A DNA stretch of 39,397 nt. Origin: an uncultured Acetatifactor sp. (GTDB lineage Bacteria; Bacillota; Clostridia; Lachnospirales; Lachnospiraceae). Shown piece after piece: positions 26,917-34,476 of this stretch. Position 1 is the first letter of the stretch. Every line of letters begins with the position of its first letter. Position numbers and translations under genes: made by a program. The notes under the pieces are model-generated. The model made no database searches, was not told the DNA's origin, and was given only the letters and a program-made list of their open reading frames with translations. The DNA is taken from the NCBI GenBank assembly GCA_944384205.1, contig CALWSL010000025.1, forward strand, positions 1-39,397. Direction: 5' to 3'.

Positions 26917-27450
26917 TTACTTTTTCATATCTTCTAAGTATGCCTTGTAGCCAATCTCCTGCAGTTTAGCATCCTTGGCAACTACCTGATCCTTTAATTT
27001 CGCACTGTAATCCTTCAATTTCTGCAGCAGTTCAGCATCGGACGCGGCCAGAATCTTAGCTGCCAAAAGCCCCGCGTTTGCACCGCCGTTAATTGCAACG
27101 GTAGCAACCGGAATACCGGAAGGCATCTGTACGATGGAATAAAGGGAATCACGTCCTCCCAATGAGGTGGTGTGCATCGGAATACCGATAACAGGCATCG
27201 GGAAAATTGCCGCACACATACCGGGAAGATGCGCTGCCATGCCGGCGCCTGCAATAATTACCTTGAAGCCTTTTTTCTCAGCGCTCTTTGCGTATTCAAA
27301 AAATACATCCGGTTCTCTGTGCGCACTGATAACAGTCATCTCATAAGGGATGCCCAGCTCTTCCAAAATATCCGCAGCTTTTGCCATCACAGGCATATCG
27401 GAATCGCTGCCCATTACAATACCAACCTTCGGCATAGCATTTTTTTCCAT
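26917..27450 (-). CDS. purE: N5-carboxyaminoimidazole ribonucleotide mutase
   Basis: Converts N5-CAIR to CAIR, or carboxylates AIR. The 177 residues include VGIVMGSDSDMPVM, SAHREPDVFFEYA, GAGMAAHLPGM and the C-terminal VATVAINGGANAGLLAAKIL. AAGGAGG before 27,450 fixes the start. It is first in the purine operon; upstream is about 120 bases holding a weak promoter-like pair (TTGCAT, 17, TAAACT) and no recognisable purine riboswitch. Confidence 0.96.
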   Translation of the reverse strand: MEKNAMPKVGIVMGSDSDMPVMAKAADILEELGIPYEMTVISAHREPDVFFEYAKSAEKKGFKVIIAGAGMAAHLPGMCAAIFPMPVIGIPMHTTSLGGRDSLYSIVQMPSGIPVATVAINGGANAGLLAAKILAASDAELLQKLKDYSAKLKDQVVAKDAKLQEIGYKAYLEDMKK

Positions 27451-27574
27451 AATATCCTCCTTCAATACCATTTGACGGTATTACTCCATTTTTCTACTTC
27501 TTAGTTTACTAAAATTAAATAAGGGATGCAATAACTATCTTATATTTTCTTGCTTTTTCTTCTTTTATTGAATT

Positions 27575-29662
27575 CTACTCAAATGCACGATTCAGTTCCT
27601 CCGTTCCGGGAAGAACAAACTTTCCATCTAAGATAACAGGAATTCTTGTCCCGTCAGCACGGACTGCGTTCAGCTCACCCAGCTCATCATAGGGGATGGT
27701 AATATCCGTATGACAGTTAAAATATGCTTTTTCAGGCATGGTGTCACGCAGTTTGGAAATCTCATTATCCTTCGCCACAATTTCTTTGCCGTCGGGATTG
27801 TATACCCTGACCTCCTCCGCATGGGAGTAGCAGGTATCGCCCACTGCAAAATGGGGGCCCATTTTCTCAGCAATCAGAATCGGGAATTTATCCTCCACGC
27901 CGTATTTCCTGGCTGTCACATAAGCTGTGGTATTGGTACCGATTGCGAACTCTCCGAGCGGCAGCGTCCGGTGTCTGAACAAAATATTTTCCTGAATAAA
28001 GGCGCGGTTTTCCTCTTCTCTGGCAAAATTATCGCAGGTGTAGTCCTGTATCATACCGTTCTCAAAAGTAATCGCCAGATTCTTATATTCCAGTTCATTC
28101 AAATAAACCCGGCTTACATGGAGAATGCCGTTTGTTCCCGCAAGCACAGGGGAAGTAAACACCTCGCCCACAGGAATATTTACATCCGCCACACAGTTTT
28201 CAAATATAGTCTCCTTTGACGGGTCATTCAAACGCATCAGTCGTACCTTAAGGTCTGTACGGTTTTCTCCTCGTCCCTTGATTTCACAGTACTGCGCCGT
28301 ATCCAGGGTGTCGATTATCTTCTGCTGAATCCGCTGATACAAGGTGTAATCCAGCGTATTAATCCGAATCGTTTCCTTAAAAAATTCCTCATAGGTTCCC
28401 TGCTGTAAGCTCTCCCGAATCTCGGGAACCGGGAACGCGATAATGGTAAAGCTTCTCTCCTCTTCCAGAATATAGTTTCTCTGAAGCTCTCCCGCCCGTG
28501 TGCGGTATTCTACCCAGAGACTGCTCTGCTCCTCGCTAAGCTTTAAGCTCTCAGGCTTGTTCACCGGCTCGAAGCTTTTTTCGCCGAAGGTCTCCACCAC
28601 CGCAGGACCCGCGTAACCTCTTGCCTCCTCCTTATATTTTTCAAACGCAGTGTGAATCACTTCCAGCTTGCGGTTCACATAGGTTTTATCCAGAAATAAC
28701 GCCCTGTCGTCCTTGTGGTCATATTCGTACTGTCTGTTGGGTGTGCCGCCATAAAAGCCATTTTTAAACAGGGATGGATTGTAAAGAATACTATATGCCG
28801 CCCTGTAGATTACGGGCTGTAAATGCAGTTTGTCAAAATTTTCTATCGCCCGCTTCATCATCCGCTCAAAGCCTAGCTGATAACGGATATCCACGGTCTT
28901 TTTCTTTGACAAATCCTTATTTCCCACTTCAAAACCGATGCGATAGCCTTCGGTGTAGGTATCTGCCATGGTATTGATGGTTTCCTGGGGCAGTTCTGCC
29001 AGAAAGCGCGCCATCTCCAGTTCGTTTTCCCCCACATATTCGCCATAGGCAAACAGGAATCTTACATCTGTAAGGTCGCTGTTTCGGATAATATCTGCCG
29101 CAAAATTATTCTCCGGCACCACAAATCTCCTGATTCGCTCCTCCTCTGCCACGTCCGCGTAGTCGCTGACAAACCAGTAAATAATCTGCCTGATGGATTC
29201 CGGGGAAGGAAGCTTTGCATTCTCCCGAAGTTCATACAAAAATGCCGCATAGATTTCCACAAACAGCTCCATGCGGATGACAAGCTCAAACAGGCGTCTC
29301 TCAAACACAAAGCCTGTCAGACTGCGCATTTCCGTATAGAGAAAAGAAAGCATGGCACCAAAGTCTGTTCCCAGCCTGTTCACAGCCACAGAAGGATTGG
29401 CATAGCTCTCCTCGTAGTGTTCCGGCATAATATCTTCATATAATTTGTGATTCCGCTCCAAAAGTTCTTCAAGGGAAGCTTTCTGCAAACCATCCTGCTC
29501 CAAAAAACTGGCAGTATCGTCTATCTGTAACAGGAATTTTGCCACCTCTGTAAAATAATCCGCCAAAGATTCTCCGCCCAATCCTTCCAGTCTTTCCGTA
29601 GGAATCTCTTTAATTCGTCCCAATGCAAGCGCATACCGCTCTCTTAAAACCTCTGCATCCAT
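27575..29662 (-). CDS. M29-like aminopeptidase with long N-terminal extension
   Basis: Predicted metal-dependent exopeptidase. The C-terminal ~370 residues carry the M29 (aminopeptidase S/T) pattern: VPVGEVFTSP-like IPVGEVFTSPVLAGTNGILH, LGEFAIGTNTTAY, IAEKMGPHFAVGDTCYSH and YFNCHTDITIPY, which supply the metal-binding Glu, His, Tyr and Asp. At 695 residues it is far longer than the ~410 usual for the family. Residues 1-~320 are helical and acidic, unrelated to M29 and not recognised. There is no signal peptide. It is monocistronic by position. Confidence 0.82.
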   Translation of the reverse strand: MDAEVLRERYALALGRIKEIPTERLEGLGGESLADYFTEVAKFLLQIDDTASFLEQDGLQKASLEELLERNHKLYEDIMPEHYEESYANPSVAVNRLGTDFGAMLSFLYTEMRSLTGFVFERRLFELVIRMELFVEIYAAFLYELRENAKLPSPESIRQIIYWFVSDYADVAEEERIRRFVVPENNFAADIIRNSDLTDVRFLFAYGEYVGENELEMARFLAELPQETINTMADTYTEGYRIGFEVGNKDLSKKKTVDIRYQLGFERMMKRAIENFDKLHLQPVIYRAAYSILYNPSLFKNGFYGGTPNRQYEYDHKDDRALFLDKTYVNRKLEVIHTAFEKYKEEARGYAGPAVVETFGEKSFEPVNKPESLKLSEEQSSLWVEYRTRAGELQRNYILEEERSFTIIAFPVPEIRESLQQGTYEEFFKETIRINTLDYTLYQRIQQKIIDTLDTAQYCEIKGRGENRTDLKVRLMRLNDPSKETIFENCVADVNIPVGEVFTSPVLAGTNGILHVSRVYLNELEYKNLAITFENGMIQDYTCDNFAREEENRAFIQENILFRHRTLPLGEFAIGTNTTAYVTARKYGVEDKFPILIAEKMGPHFAVGDTCYSHAEEVRVYNPDGKEIVAKDNEISKLRDTMPEKAYFNCHTDITIPYDELGELNAVRADGTRIPVILDGKFVLPGTEELNRAFE

Positions 29663-29759
29663 ATGCTTTATAACCTTTCTTTATTTATATCTATTTATTA
29701 TTTATACCTGTTTATCATTTATGTCTATTCATCTGTTCTGATTTTCCATGCGGCATACA

Positions 29760-30077
29760 TCAAAGTGCAGTCCCAAGATAAAGCATCAGACTTATGCTTC
29801 CCAGCGCAATCAGATTTAAAATTACTCCAAGCCACGGAAACAGCCTGTAATATTCCTTATCACGCACTGTCACGATACCGAGAACAAGCCCCGCCAGTGA
29901 AAAGATTGCCGCCAGAAGTCCCGTGACGCCGTATCCTACCGTTGCCTCTCCGTCACGCAGGTATGTAAGATACACTACGATTCCCAGAGATACTGTACTT
30001 ATAATCCCCAAAATAGTAGACATAATCGCTCTTTGAGAATGTTTTTTGTTGGTAAAAATATAATTTCTTCTCGCCAT
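29760..30077 (-). CDS. small multi-pass membrane protein (DUF6142-like)
   Basis: 105 residues with a basic N-terminus (MARRNYIFTNKKHSQRAIMS) and three hydrophobic segments (about 20-38, 50-68 and 82-102). I recall such NKKHS-starting membrane proteins in Lachnospiraceae under the name DUF6142, with no known role. The start at 30,077 has GGAAAAGGAAAT upstream. It lies 72 bases after the 50-residue gene. Confidence 0.65.
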   Translation of the reverse strand: MARRNYIFTNKKHSQRAIMSTILGIISTVSLGIVVYLTYLRDGEATVGYGVTGLLAAIFSLAGLVLGIVTVRDKEYYRLFPWLGVILNLIALGSISLMLYLGTAL

Positions 30078-30149
30078 ATTTCCTTTTCCTAAAACTCTAA
30101 AAGGGCACTCCCTTCCGGAAATGCCCGCCTTTCGCATACATTGATATTT

Positions 30150-30302
30150 TTAGAATAAAATTTTGGATTTTCCCGCAATCAGCTTCGCTCCGCTGATAAT
30201 CAGAAGCACCCCTGCTGCAACTCCTGCAGCGATTGAAACAATACCAAGTACAATATTCATGGAACCTGCACCCTTCATGGTTTTATATACTTTTTCTTCC
30301 AT
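30150..30302 (-). CDS. 50-residue single-pass membrane peptide
   Basis: MEEKVYKTMKGAGSMNIVLG leads into one long hydrophobic helix rich in Gly, Ala, Ile and Leu, ending in a basic tail (KLIAGKSKILF). GGAAGGAG before 30,302 fixes the start. Peptides of this pattern are common and conserved in Lachnospiraceae, often near pyrE. Function unknown. Confidence 0.65.
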   Translation of the reverse strand: MEEKVYKTMKGAGSMNIVLGIVSIAAGVAAGVLLIISGAKLIAGKSKILF

Positions 30303-30380
30303 GTCTGCTCCTTCCTGCCTGCATTTAAAAAACAAGTCCGGTTGTTTTAACTGCTTTCTCATAAAAAAGATTTGAAACGC

Positions 30381-31055
30381 TTATGCGCCATAGGTTTCAT
30401 AATATTTATCAATTGCGGTTTTCAGGGTATCATCAATATAAACCTGTCCTTTGTAGGGCTTGTTGTACAGATGTGCAATCACATCCTCCATGGTTACGAT
30501 GGCGTTTGCATCAAATCCGTATTTTTCCTTAATCTCAGCCAGCGCGCTTATCTTGCCGCCCAATCCCTTTTCCATGCGGTTTAGGGATACCATCAGTCCT
30601 TTAATTTCCACATCTGCCTGGGATTTTAAAATCGGGAAGGTCTCTTCGATGGATTTGCCGGAGGTGGTTACATCCTCAATGATGACCACGCGGTCTCCGT
30701 CCTTTAGCTTGCTTCCCAAAAGGATTCCCACATCCCCGTGGTCTTTTACCTCCTTACGGTTGGAGCAGTAACGTATCTCCTTGCCGTAAAGCTCGCTGTA
30801 TGCGATGGTTGTGGCAACGCTTAAGGGAATACCCTTGTAAGCAGGTCCAAACAGTACGTCAAAGTCATCGCCGTAGTTGTCATGGATTGCCTTGGCGTAA
30901 TACTCACCTAATTTTTTCAGTTGTGCACCGGTCACATAAGCACCTGCATTCATAAAAAACGGAGACTTACGTCCACTCTTTAAAGTAAATTCGCCAAATT
31001 TCAAAACCTGACAGTCCACCATAAATTCTATAAATTCCTGCTTGTAAGCTTCCAT
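30381..31055 (-). CDS. pyrE: orotate phosphoribosyltransferase
   Basis: Makes orotidine monophosphate from orotate and PRPP in pyrimidine synthesis. The 224 residues include FGEFTLKSGRKSPFFMNAG, VLFGPAYKGIPLSVATT, the PRPP-binding loop VVIIEDVTTSGKSIEE and VVSLNRMEKG-type MVSLNRMEKGLGGKIS. It has AGGAGG upstream. A 5.5-kb island is inserted at its 5' end: the first codons here belong to the island-proximal copy, while the displaced original start remains at 36,467-36,511. The gene therefore now uses a promoter located within the island. Confidence 0.96.
   Translation of the reverse strand: MEAYKQEFIEFMVDCQVLKFGEFTLKSGRKSPFFMNAGAYVTGAQLKKLGEYYAKAIHDNYGDDFDVLFGPAYKGIPLSVATTIAYSELYGKEIRYCSNRKEVKDHGDVGILLGSKLKDGDRVVIIEDVTTSGKSIEETFPILKSQADVEIKGLMVSLNRMEKGLGGKISALAEIKEKYGFDANAIVTMEDVIAHLYNKPYKGQVYIDDTLKTAIDKYYETYGA
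31030..31046. repeat. direct repeat (att copy) in pyrE 5' end
   Basis: ATAAATTCCTGCTTGTA, inside pyrE codons 4-9, identical to 36,486-36,502. The two copies bracket the island and are the best candidates for its attachment cores. Confidence 0.75.
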
Positions 31056-31089
31056 ATTTCTTAAAAACCTCCTATTTTCAAAGGCTTCA

Positions 31090-31143
31090 AAGGGAATCTT
31101 TGCTTCCCTTGCCTTTATACTGTTGTTATTAAATGGTCTACAA
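31090..31143 (-). promoter_or_regulatory. pyrE promoter inside the island, with leader hairpin
   Basis: Minus-strand TTGTAG (31,138-31,143), 18-base spacer and TATAAA (31,114-31,119). The leader then contains a perfect 7-bp hairpin AAGGGAA/TTCCCTT (31,090-31,110) before the ribosome site. The hairpin has no T-tract, so ordinary attenuation is unlikely. Confidence 0.55.
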
Positions 31144-31162
31144 CACCATTTTGCACGTTGAC

Positions 31163-31178
31163 TACGAGCATGCTCGTA
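31163..31178. repeat. 16-bp perfect palindrome
   Basis: TACGAGCATGCTCGTA, between the pyrE promoter and the end of the integrase remnant. A possible protein-binding site, or a remnant of the island end. Confidence 0.6.
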
Positions 31179-31181
31179 CTC

Positions 31182-31660
31182 TCATCCCACACCTTCCATC
31201 AACCTCATCGCCTCAAACAATGTATCATCTGTTACATGACAATACAAGTCCAGTTTCTTTTGTATGTTTCGGACACAGGCTCTTATACCTTCCTGTACGA
31301 TAAACTGTTGTGTCGGAAAAAGCTCCGTCTCTTTGACAGTAAGTACACGATGTTCAAGTTCTTTTTGAATCCTTCTGTAATGACCTGCATACGTTTCCTT
31401 CGTGGAGTTTCTGCAGTTCTTCTTACAAGTATTCATCCAGACCTCATACCACTCATCCAGAGTCATTTCCTTGCTTATGACGTTAAGCATGTTTTCGTCT
31501 TCATACTGCTCTATTCTTAACTGATGTCGAATCTCATTCAGCGTTTTTGCATAAATCGTCTCTCTTTTACCAAAGCGATTCACAAAACGTGCCTGATACA
31601 GACATCCTTCCTCTGTGAAATTCCTTTTCCTAATTCTTTACCATAAAGGGATTTCCCCAT
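31182..31660 (-). pseudogene. tyrosine integrase remnant (Tn916-like), frameshifted and truncated
   Basis: From the ATG at 31,660 (AAAGGAGG upstream) the frame begins MGKSLYGKELGKGISQRKDV, then leaves frame near 31,595; losing one G from a GATGG would explain it. The next frame continues QARFVNRFGKRETIYAKTLNEI and the SAM-like arm domain (EMTLDEWYEVWMNTCKKNC), but stops at 31,182 after DTLFEAMRLMEGVG. The catalytic domain is missing entirely. This is the N-terminal third of a Tn916/Tn1545-type integrase. A good promoter lies upstream at 31,716-31,744. Confidence 0.85.
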
Positions 31661-31715
31661 TTGTGCCTCCTTTCCAGGCTGTAGCATAGAAAAGGAAACA
31701 TCAAATATCTCATCT

Positions 31716-31744
31716 ATACTACCATAAAACCTTGAATTTTTCAA
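31716..31744 (-). promoter_or_regulatory. promoter of the integrase remnant
   Basis: Minus-strand TTGAAA (31,739-31,744), 17-base spacer, TAGTAT (31,716-31,721). It lies about 55 bases upstream of the remnant start. Confidence 0.55.
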
Positions 31745-31866
31745 CCATTTCAGCGTGATCGTTTGTGTCAAGTAAACGTTGGCAACTTTCTATTTGTTTT
31801 TCTCAATGATATTTGCCCTGATTTTTTGTACACCAAATAAACCTTACATGGCTTCATTTATTTTTA

Positions 31867-32133
31867 TTAACAAAAAGCTCTCTTGAATGCTTTTCTTGAT
31901 GCTGTCTGCATTGCTTCCAGAAGTGGCATGTGTGCGTTTACCATATCTACATACGGATTTCCCTTTCCGTCCTTCTTTGGTGCCTTGGCAGCACTTAAAG
32001 TCTCTACGATTTCCTGCATCCGGATCGTGAATATCAGACCATTGTTATACAGGTATTTATATAATTCTCTGGCATTTTTGCTTCTCTTATCCTTTTCATC
32101 CGGACTTTCCACGCTTGTTGCGTATACTTCCAC
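31867..32133 (-). CDS. hypothetical 88-residue protein after Fic
   Basis: Starts with GTG at 32,133, 14 bases after the Fic stop, with only a poor ribosome site, so it may rely on coupling. The sequence is helical and basic at the end (ARELYKYLYNNGLIFTIRMQ, then AKAPKKDGKGNPYVDMV). I do not recognise it. It could be the tail of a larger gene cut by rearrangement, or a third member of the Xre-Fic operon. Confidence 0.45.
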   Translation of the reverse strand: MEVYATSVESPDEKDKRSKNARELYKYLYNNGLIFTIRMQEIVETLSAAKAPKKDGKGNPYVDMVNAHMPLLEAMQTASRKAFKRAFC

Positions 32134-32147
32134 TCTATAAGCTGTTT

Positions 32148-32858
32148 CTAATCTTTCTTTATCGAATACTTTTCTCTAAATGCTTCATAATCCGCTTTTG
32201 CAATTTTATACTGCTCCCCAGCTTGTTCCTTGCTCATGGAATACTCTGAATCCTGTGCCTCACCTTGCAGCGCATCTGAAATAATCCTCCTCAGGTACTC
32301 CTTCTGATCATAATTCGCCATAACAAGCGAATCCCTCACATACATAGGATTATTCCGTAGCAACGCCACTTGGAAATCTACACCTTTCCCCTTTAGATAA
32401 TGCCACAGAAATGTGATACAGGTTCTGGTATTTCCTTCTCTGAAAGGATGGATACTCCATAATGCCAACAAAAAATCAGAAACCACATTACCCTTTTTCG
32501 TAGTCTTCATCCAATCAATATCTGCATATTCTTGCAACAATTTCTTTAAGCGGTTCTCAATCTCATGGTAGTCTGCATACTCTGCGGAACCACCGGACAA
32601 AACGCGCTCACTCTTGTACAAGTTCTCTTTTCGGAATGTTCCTGCCCATTCATAGATATCCCCAAATAAATACTTATGAATGTTCACTATATGCTCCACA
32701 TCATAAGTATAGGCAATCCTTGTAGGCTTCACATCCAAACCTAACAGCTTCACAAATACTTTCTGTATTTCAAATTTTTCTAAAAGTTCCTTTTCACGAA
32801 TGTTATATTTATTGATAAGAACATCGCTGTCCGGATAATAATTTCTTCCACCGCTCAT
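32148..32858 (-). CDS. Fic/DOC-family protein (probable AMP-transferase toxin)
   Basis: 236 residues of the cell-filamentation type. Motifs in order: HKYLFGDIYEWAGTFRKENL, the flap region (SERVLSGGSAEYAD), and the Fic loop HPFREGNTRTCITF at 137-150. Fic enzymes usually transfer AMP from ATP to a target through HxFx(D/E)GNGRxxR; here the Gly of GNG is Thr and the last Arg is absent, so activity may be altered. I see no (S/T)xxxE(G/N) inhibitory helix inside the protein, consistent with a separate antitoxin. It starts four bases after the Xre gene. Confidence 0.88.
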   Translation of the reverse strand: MSGGRNYYPDSDVLINKYNIREKELLEKFEIQKVFVKLLGLDVKPTRIAYTYDVEHIVNIHKYLFGDIYEWAGTFRKENLYKSERVLSGGSAEYADYHEIENRLKKLLQEYADIDWMKTTKKGNVVSDFLLALWSIHPFREGNTRTCITFLWHYLKGKGVDFQVALLRNNPMYVRDSLVMANYDQKEYLRRIISDALQGEAQDSEYSMSKEQAGEQYKIAKADYEAFREKYSIKKD

Positions 32859-32861
32859 ATT

Positions 32862-33221
32862 TTACGCCCTCAAATACTCAAATCTATCAATTCTGACTTC
32901 CATCTCTTCCAATGTTATTTTGCCAAAGATATAAGAATCCAAAACCTCCAAAAACAATTCATCCGGACCATTGGTAGCACTTAGCATAATAGCCATAGCA
33001 TTTTCTACGCTCTTTCTTCTTGCTTCACATGCTTCTACATAGCTCTGACTAATAAGCATCCCTTTATACTGTAAAATAGTTCTCATCATATTGATAACGT
33101 ATGCCGGAGGATTTCTTCTTTCCTGTTCCCAGTCCTTCAAAGTCGCAACCGGAACATCAAACATTTTCGCAAATTTACTCTGACTTAATCCTGTTTGCAA
33201 ACGCAATTCTCTTACTTCCAT
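32862..33221 (-). CDS. Xre-family protein, probable Fic antitoxin
   Basis: 119 residues with an N-terminal HTH (TGLSQSKFAKMFDVPVATLK, DWEQERRNPPAYV) and a C-terminal helical region (SYIFGKITLEEMEVRIDRFE) that loosely resembles VbhA-type antitoxin helices. GGAGG precedes 33,221. Paired tightly with the Fic gene, it likely both represses the operon and restrains Fic. No clear inhibitory motif can be read, so the antitoxin role is inferred from position. Confidence 0.78.
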   Translation of the reverse strand: MEVRELRLQTGLSQSKFAKMFDVPVATLKDWEQERRNPPAYVINMMRTILQYKGMLISQSYVEACEARRKSVENAMAIMLSATNGPDELFLEVLDSYIFGKITLEEMEVRIDRFEYLRA

Positions 33222-33430
33222 GATAATTACCTCCACTCAGTTCTCTCTCTATAGTATACGGCATTGCCTACCATTATGCAAGGTGTTTCATGATTTCTGC
33301 CATTTCGAAAAATTCACAATCTATTAGAAAAAGCAAATACTTTGTGCGTTTTTCAAAATACAAGGCACTAAAACAACGACAAACTACCTAAAATCTCTTT
33401 TCACCGCCGCTTTCGAAACTTCAATTTTTT

Positions 33431-33535
33431 CTATTTTTGAAAATCCATGCACCTGCATCCACAAGTATATGGTGTTCTAACTACCAAAGTTGATTCTTTT
33501 ACTTGATTGATTTTCTCATTCTGCTTATAATTCAT
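33431..33535 (-). pseudogene. 5' fragment of an IS110-like transposase
   Basis: Behind AAAGGAG the frame reads MNYKQNEKINQVKESTLVV and then diverges (RTPYTCGCRCMDFQK, stop). The first 19 residues resemble the start of IS110-type transposases I remember from Clostridia (MNYxQNEKIxxV...TLVVGID). The family sequence breaks off abruptly before the catalytic Asp, so this is a scar. Confidence 0.45.
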
Positions 33536-33664
33536 TTGTGGGTGTCTCCTTTGAACAATGATTTTTATTAACCGCCAAGTTAACAATCATTATTCTATGG
33601 TAGGCACTCATTTTTTGCAAGGTAAATATATCAAACAGAAACATTTCTTCTTAGAACAAACATC

Positions 33665-33716
33665 AAAAAAGGAGCCACTATGTAGCTCCAATGGGAATTG
33701 CAGGACTTGAACCTGC
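33665..33716 (-). other. tRNA 3'-end fragment with terminator (attachment scar)
   Basis: On the minus strand a complete T-arm, GCAGG-TTCAAGT-CCTGC, is followed by a 7-nt acceptor strand AATTCCC and A (33,692-33,716), then a terminator GGAGCTA/TGGCTCC with a T-run (33,665-33,689). No D-arm or anticodon arm precedes it. This is the 3' end of a tRNA gene left by integrase-mediated insertion. Confidence 0.65.
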
Positions 33717-33729
33717 GGCTATCTTCATG

Positions 33730-33834
33730 TCATATTAGTTTTTCTTTCTCGGTCTGTTCTTGCATATTTTTGTACAAATTCCCAGAAACGCCAGTACCCA
33801 CCATAATGCCTTTTACAGTTGTTATTATTGTCAT
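33730..33834 (-). CDS. 34-residue peptide with strong ribosome site
   Basis: MTIITTVKGIMVGTGVSGNL begins seven bases after CAGGAGG; a charged tail (YKNMQEQTEKEKLI) follows. One short hydrophobic segment. It may be a genuine small membrane peptide or the start of a gene cut off by the tRNA scar right after it. Confidence 0.35.
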   Translation of the reverse strand: MTIITTVKGIMVGTGVSGNLYKNMQEQTEKEKLI

Positions 33835-33951
33835 AATTGTACCTCCTGATATTATGAATCTAAATTGCCATCCACTTTTAATTTTATGAGAATACATGAC
33901 AGAACAACACGCCAAAATTCCAACTAATATTGCAAACCATGACTAATTAAA

Positions 33952-34476
33952 TTATATCCTAATTCCAAGTTGTCGCATCATATAATACAAGTTATGTACG
34001 TTTACCCCAAAATTAGCTGCCACATCCGGAATTTTTACCTTTCCACTTTTATTCTTTGAATTCAACGGACCTGCTGATTGTTCAAAAGTAATTAACGTAT
34101 ATCCTTTGGCTACTGCTGCCGCAATAAGCCAAGAATCTGCCACATCATTTTTTGCCCAGCTGTCCAATCCTTTTTCATTGTAAAAGCCACATTGGTGAAT
34201 ATATTGCATAACCTCCGCATATTTAGGAATAATCTCTGGATCAACATGATTACAAACTTGAAAATCGCCTTGCTTCTCTTTTACCCATTTCTGCAAATCA
34301 TCTTGTCCTTTGTCAATCTCATTCTTGACCATATCTAACAAAATCACATTCCCATCTTTTATTTTCTCTCCAAAAATTTCCCAAAAAGTCGGCAACAAAT
34401 CATATGCATAATATAATCTTGCGGCTGCCATTAAGGTATTTGCATCAATCAAAAATTTTTCAGGTGATTTTACCAT
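33952..34476 (-). CDS. PIN-domain protein (DUF4411-like)
   Basis: 174 residues. PIN nuclease acidic positions are visible: Asp11 in FLIDANTLMAA, Glu53 in MVKNEIDKG, and Asp111/Asp114 in KNDVADSWLIAAA, followed by the strand GYTLITFEQ. This is the metal site of toxin-type ribonucleases; the overall sequence resembles DUF4411. It overlaps the end of the ImmA/IrrE gene by seven bases, and the two are translated together. Expected role: an RNase toxin controlled by its neighbours. Confidence 0.85.
   Translation of the reverse strand: MVKSPEKFLIDANTLMAAARLYYAYDLLPTFWEIFGEKIKDGNVILLDMVKNEIDKGQDDLQKWVKEKQGDFQVCNHVDPEIIPKYAEVMQYIHQCGFYNEKGLDSWAKNDVADSWLIAAAVAKGYTLITFEQSAGPLNSKNKSGKVKIPDVAANFGVNVHNLYYMMRQLGIRI

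Noticed and set aside
27451-27574. Purine riboswitch upstream of purE
   Set aside because: The leader is about 120 bases, AT-rich, and shows no three-way junction or conserved purine aptamer sequence.
31158-31520. 120-residue plus-strand frame opposite the integrase remnant
   Set aside because: Antisense shadow of the remnant with no ribosome site.
33692-33800. Complete tRNA gene
   Set aside because: Only the T-arm, acceptor 3' strand and terminator are present; no anticodon or D-arm can be folded from the upstream bases.
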